Shown here piece by piece: positions 62,206 to 64,000 of a stretch of DNA of 64,000 nucleotides (its first letter is position 1; every line of letters starts with the position of its first letter). Origin of the DNA: Erythrobacter sp. (lineage in GTDB: Bacteria > Pseudomonadota > Alphaproteobacteria > Sphingomonadales > Sphingomonadaceae); the NCBI GenBank assembly GCA_025698865.1, contig JAILWQ010000001.1, positions 558,001 through 622,000 on the forward strand, in the 5' to 3' direction. The position numbers and the translations under genes were made by a program. Under the pieces are notes generated by a model, which worked only from the letters and a program-made list of their open reading frames with translations, made no database searches and had not been told where the DNA came from.

Positions 62206-62247
62206 GCCGCAACACTAGGCAGAACGGAGCAGGAACGCCAGCCGCCT

Positions 62248-62439
62248 CTATTCGGTTTTCGACCATTTCCTCCGGTCGATCCATTTCATCAAGAAATGAA
62301 ACAGGATGCCGAACAGGACGGCATAGAATACGAAGCCCAGCAGATAGGAGCCTCTAAACGGATCGCCATCGTGCCACGCCCACGCGATCATCAGCGAAGC
62401 GTAGATGATCGCCGCGATAGCAGTCCGGCCAACGCTCAC
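62248..62439 (-). CDS. Small membrane protein after def
   Basis: 63 aa, GTG start at 62439 overlapping the def stop (GTGA). Helix 1 VGRTAIAAIIYASLMIAWAW, then HDGDPFRGSYLLGFVFYAVLFGILFHFLMKWIDRR. Two-helix membrane protein of unknown family. Confidence 0.7.
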   Translation of the reverse strand: MSVGRTAIAAIIYASLMIAWAWHDGDPFRGSYLLGFVFYAVLFGILFHFLMKWIDRRKWSKTE

Positions 62440-63014
62440 GCCGCTTCGCGCAGCTTCTTCAGTTTCTTCAAGGCCATGTTGCGCTTCAGGCGCGAGAGAT
62501 GGTCGATGAACAGGATGCCTTCGAGATGGTCCATCTCGTGCTGGATGCAAACGGCCATCAGGCCCTCCAGATCCTCCTCGTGCGTGTTGCCCTCCATGTC
62601 CTGCCAGCGGACCCGGCAGGTCATCGGGCGATCAACATCGGCATAGACGTCGGGGACCGAGAGGCAACCTTCCTGATAGCTCGACAGCTCTTCGGCCGGG
62701 TCGAGGATTTCCGGATTCACGAAGATGCGCGGCTCGTTCTTCGTCGGGTAGTGGACATGGCTGTGCCCGCCATTCCCGTGATCGTGACCGCATTGTTCGG
62801 GCTCGGCGTCCGTGTCCTCGGGCTGGAGATCGATCACCAGCAGCCGCTTGGGCACGCCGACCTGGATCGCAGCAAGGCCGATGCCATTGGCGGCGTACAT
62901 CGTCTCGAACATGTCGTCGACGAGAGTCTTGAGATCGTCGTCGAACGCGGTGACGGGTTCGGACACGGTCTTGAGCCGGGGGTCCGGCACTTCGAGGATT
63001 TCGCGGATAGCCAT
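62436..63014 (-). CDS. def: Peptide deformylase with His-rich insertion
   Basis: 192 aa. Motifs: GIGLAAIQVG (44-53), EGCLSVPD (115-122) and HEMDHLEG (159-166), giving the Cys, His, His metal set and the catalytic Glu. Residues about 67-90 are an insertion containing CGHDHGNGGHSHVHYP, absent from the short family members I know. It removes the N-formyl group from new proteins. Unusually, fmt is divergent at 63780 rather than adjacent, with recR between. Next to a small membrane gene that overlaps its stop. Confidence 0.93.
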   Translation of the reverse strand: MAIREILEVPDPRLKTVSEPVTAFDDDLKTLVDDMFETMYAANGIGLAAIQVGVPKRLLVIDLQPEDTDAEPEQCGHDHGNGGHSHVHYPTKNEPRIFVNPEILDPAEELSSYQEGCLSVPDVYADVDRPMTCRVRWQDMEGNTHEEDLEGLMAVCIQHEMDHLEGILFIDHLSRLKRNMALKKLKKLREAA

Positions 63015-63065
63015 CGATCCGATTTAAGGTGCAACGGGTTGGGGTTCAACCATGATTGATCGATC

Positions 63066-63662
63066 TTAGCCTAGCGGACGCCGCGCGCGCAGGGCCTGCG
63101 CCAGAGTGCCCTCGTCGAGATAATCGAGCTCGCCGCCGACCGGCAGTCCGTGGGCGAGCTGGGTGATCCGCAGCGGATAATCCTCCAGCCTCTCGGCGAG
63201 GTAGTGGGCGGTGGTCTGCCCTTCCAGCGTGGCGTTCATGGCGAGCACGATCTCGTCCACCCCGCCGCTTTCCACCCGGGTCAGCAGGGCCGCGATGTTG
63301 AGATCCTCGGGCCGCACCCCGTCGAGCGCGGAAAGTCGCCCGCCGAGCACGTGATAGGTGCCGGTGAACAGCTTCGCCCGGTCGAGCGCCCAGAGATCGG
63401 ACACGTCCTCTACCACGCAGATCGCCTTGCCGTCGCGGCGGGGATCGGCGCAGATGCCGCAGGGGTTGCGGGTGTCGATATTGCCGCAGATCTCGCATTC
63501 GACCAGCGTATCGCGCACCGCCTCGAGCGCGCCGAGCAGCTCCGGCAGCGCCTTGGTCCGCCGCTTGACCAGCCACAGCACCGCCCGGCGCGCGCTGCGC
63601 GGGCCGAGGCCGGGCAGGCGGGCGAGCGCTGCGGAAAGGGTCTCGATTTCTTGCGATGCCAT
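63066..63662 (-). CDS. recR: Recombination mediator RecR
   Basis: 198 aa. Helix-hairpin-helix ([21 protein letters not shown]), C4 zinc finger [24 protein letters not shown] domain [46 protein letters not shown] and Walker-B-like end. RecR works with RecO/RecF in loading RecA at gaps. ATG 63662; start of a recR-def-small membrane-rmuC run. Confidence 0.95.
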   Translation of the reverse strand: MASQEIETLSAALARLPGLGPRSARRAVLWLVKRRTKALPELLGALEAVRDTLVECEICGNIDTRNPCGICADPRRDGKAICVVEDVSDLWALDRAKLFTGTYHVLGGRLSALDGVRPEDLNIAALLTRVESGGVDEIVLAMNATLEGQTTAHYLAERLEDYPLRITQLAHGLPVGGELDYLDEGTLAQALRARRPLG

Positions 63663-63678
63663 GGTGAAGCCTAAATTT

Positions 63679-63770
63679 CCGTTCGGGCCGAGCTTGTCGA
63701 AGCCCCGCTCTTTCTTCTAGCGCCGCCCCCGAAAAGAAGTACGGCCCTTCGACAAGCTCAGGGCGAACGG
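63679..63770. repeat. Imperfect inverted repeat of the sphingomonad CTTCGACAAGCTCAGG type
   Basis: Left arm 63679-63702 and right arm 63747-63770 (CTTCGACAAGCTCAGGGCGAACGG) are 24-nt imperfect complements (three mismatches) in the divergent gap between recR and fmt, 44 nt apart. I recall this motif as repeated many times between genes in sphingomonad genomes. It reads as a spurious Leu-Ser-Lys-Gly protein on the other strand. Confidence 0.75.
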
Positions 63771-63779
63771 AGTAGATAG

Positions 63780-64000
63780 GTGCGCATCATCTTCATGGGA
63801 ACGCCCGAATTCGCCGTTCCGACGCTGAAAGCGCTGCATCATGCGGCGCACGAGATCGTGGCGGTCTACACCCAGCCGCCGCGCCCGGCGGGCCGGGGCA
63901 AGAAGCTGCAACCCTCGCCGGTGCAGAAGGAAGCCGAGGTGCTGGGGATCGAGGTCCGCTCGCCGACCTCGCTGAAATCGGCCGAGGAACAGACCCGTTT
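63780..64000 (+). CDS. fmt: Methionyl-tRNA formyltransferase, 3' end beyond window
   Basis: GTG at 63780 starts [52 protein letters not shown], the unmistakable N-terminus of Fmt (MGTPEFA and the [10 protein letters not shown] segment). It formylates initiator Met-tRNA, the substrate step before peptide deformylase acts. 73 codons are visible, no stop. Immediately downstream of the inverted repeat. Confidence 0.93.
   Translation, partial: MRIIFMGTPEFAVPTLKALHHAAHEIVAVYTQPPRPAGRGKKLQPSPVQKEAEVLGIEVRSPTSLKSAEEQTR

Overview
The window is GC-rich chromosomal DNA from an alphaproteobacterium, most likely a Sphingomonadales member of the Erythrobacteraceae type. Pointers are the PhyR-NepR-EcfG general stress response, the pckA-chvI-chvG-hprK-rapZ-EIIA-HPr block, an alphaproteobacterial curli locus, a class I PHA synthase with a phasin, and a degenerate inverted repeat built on CTTCGACAAGCTCAGG near the right edge, a sequence I recall as common in sphingomonad genomes. 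I see no rRNA, CRISPR array, prophage or insertion sequence. The only RNA genes recognised are tRNA-Thr(CGT) and tRNA-Cys(GCA).

Layout. 1-8032 (minus): a curli secretion operon, csgF-csgG, then two very large curlin-repeat proteins (555 and 768 aa), a CsgB-like repeat protein, an unrecognised secreted protein, a CsgH-like chaperone and an edge-truncated exported protein; no csgD or csgE is visible. 8676-10415: SLC13-type permease with TrkA-C domains. 10474-13773: Rrf2 regulator, YezD-like protein and TonB-dependent receptor, possibly a sulfur-responsive uptake unit. 13942-19073: envelope glycoconjugate genes (HAD phosphatase, GT4 glycosyltransferase, CDP-glycerol-type transferase, flippase, MobA-like nucleotidyltransferase). 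19091-26278: two tRNAs, thioesterase, enoyl-CoA hydratase, AlaC, PhaC, phasin behind a striking inverted-repeat promoter, ClpS and DUF427. 26356-31640: lptF-lptG, GNAT, desaturase and an acyltransferase-like protein.

31657-36798 is a complete general stress module: SdrG-like response regulator, Crp/Fnr regulator, phyR, CHASE-HWE kinase, nepR and ecfG. EcfG-type promoters (GGAAC-N16-C/GGTT) lie before the response regulator and phyR, and one element appears to fire both ways between the kinase and nepR-ecfG. In the usual scheme the kinase phosphorylates PhyR, PhyR~P sequesters NepR, and EcfG is released to transcribe these same genes.

36847-52730 holds housekeeping and envelope genes: AI-2E permease, SodB, GlmM, DUF1272, ThiD, LOG protein, MFS, a ferredoxin with two cysteine desulfurases (one without a canonical start codon for its conserved N-terminus), an alpha/beta hydrolase, TonB, DUF3597, a DUF885 lipoprotein, a metallopeptidase-like TPR protein and glutaminyl cyclotransferase. 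52874-59239 couples gluconeogenic pckA, the ChvI/ChvG two-component system and a regulatory, non-transporting PTS branch. 59265-64000 carries an rRNA/tRNA methyltransferase, PilZ protein, RmuC, a small membrane protein, peptide deformylase with a His-rich loop, RecR and the start of fmt.

Genes are tightly packed, with many 1-4 nt stop/start overlaps (ATGA, GTGA, TTGA, TGATG) that point to translational coupling.
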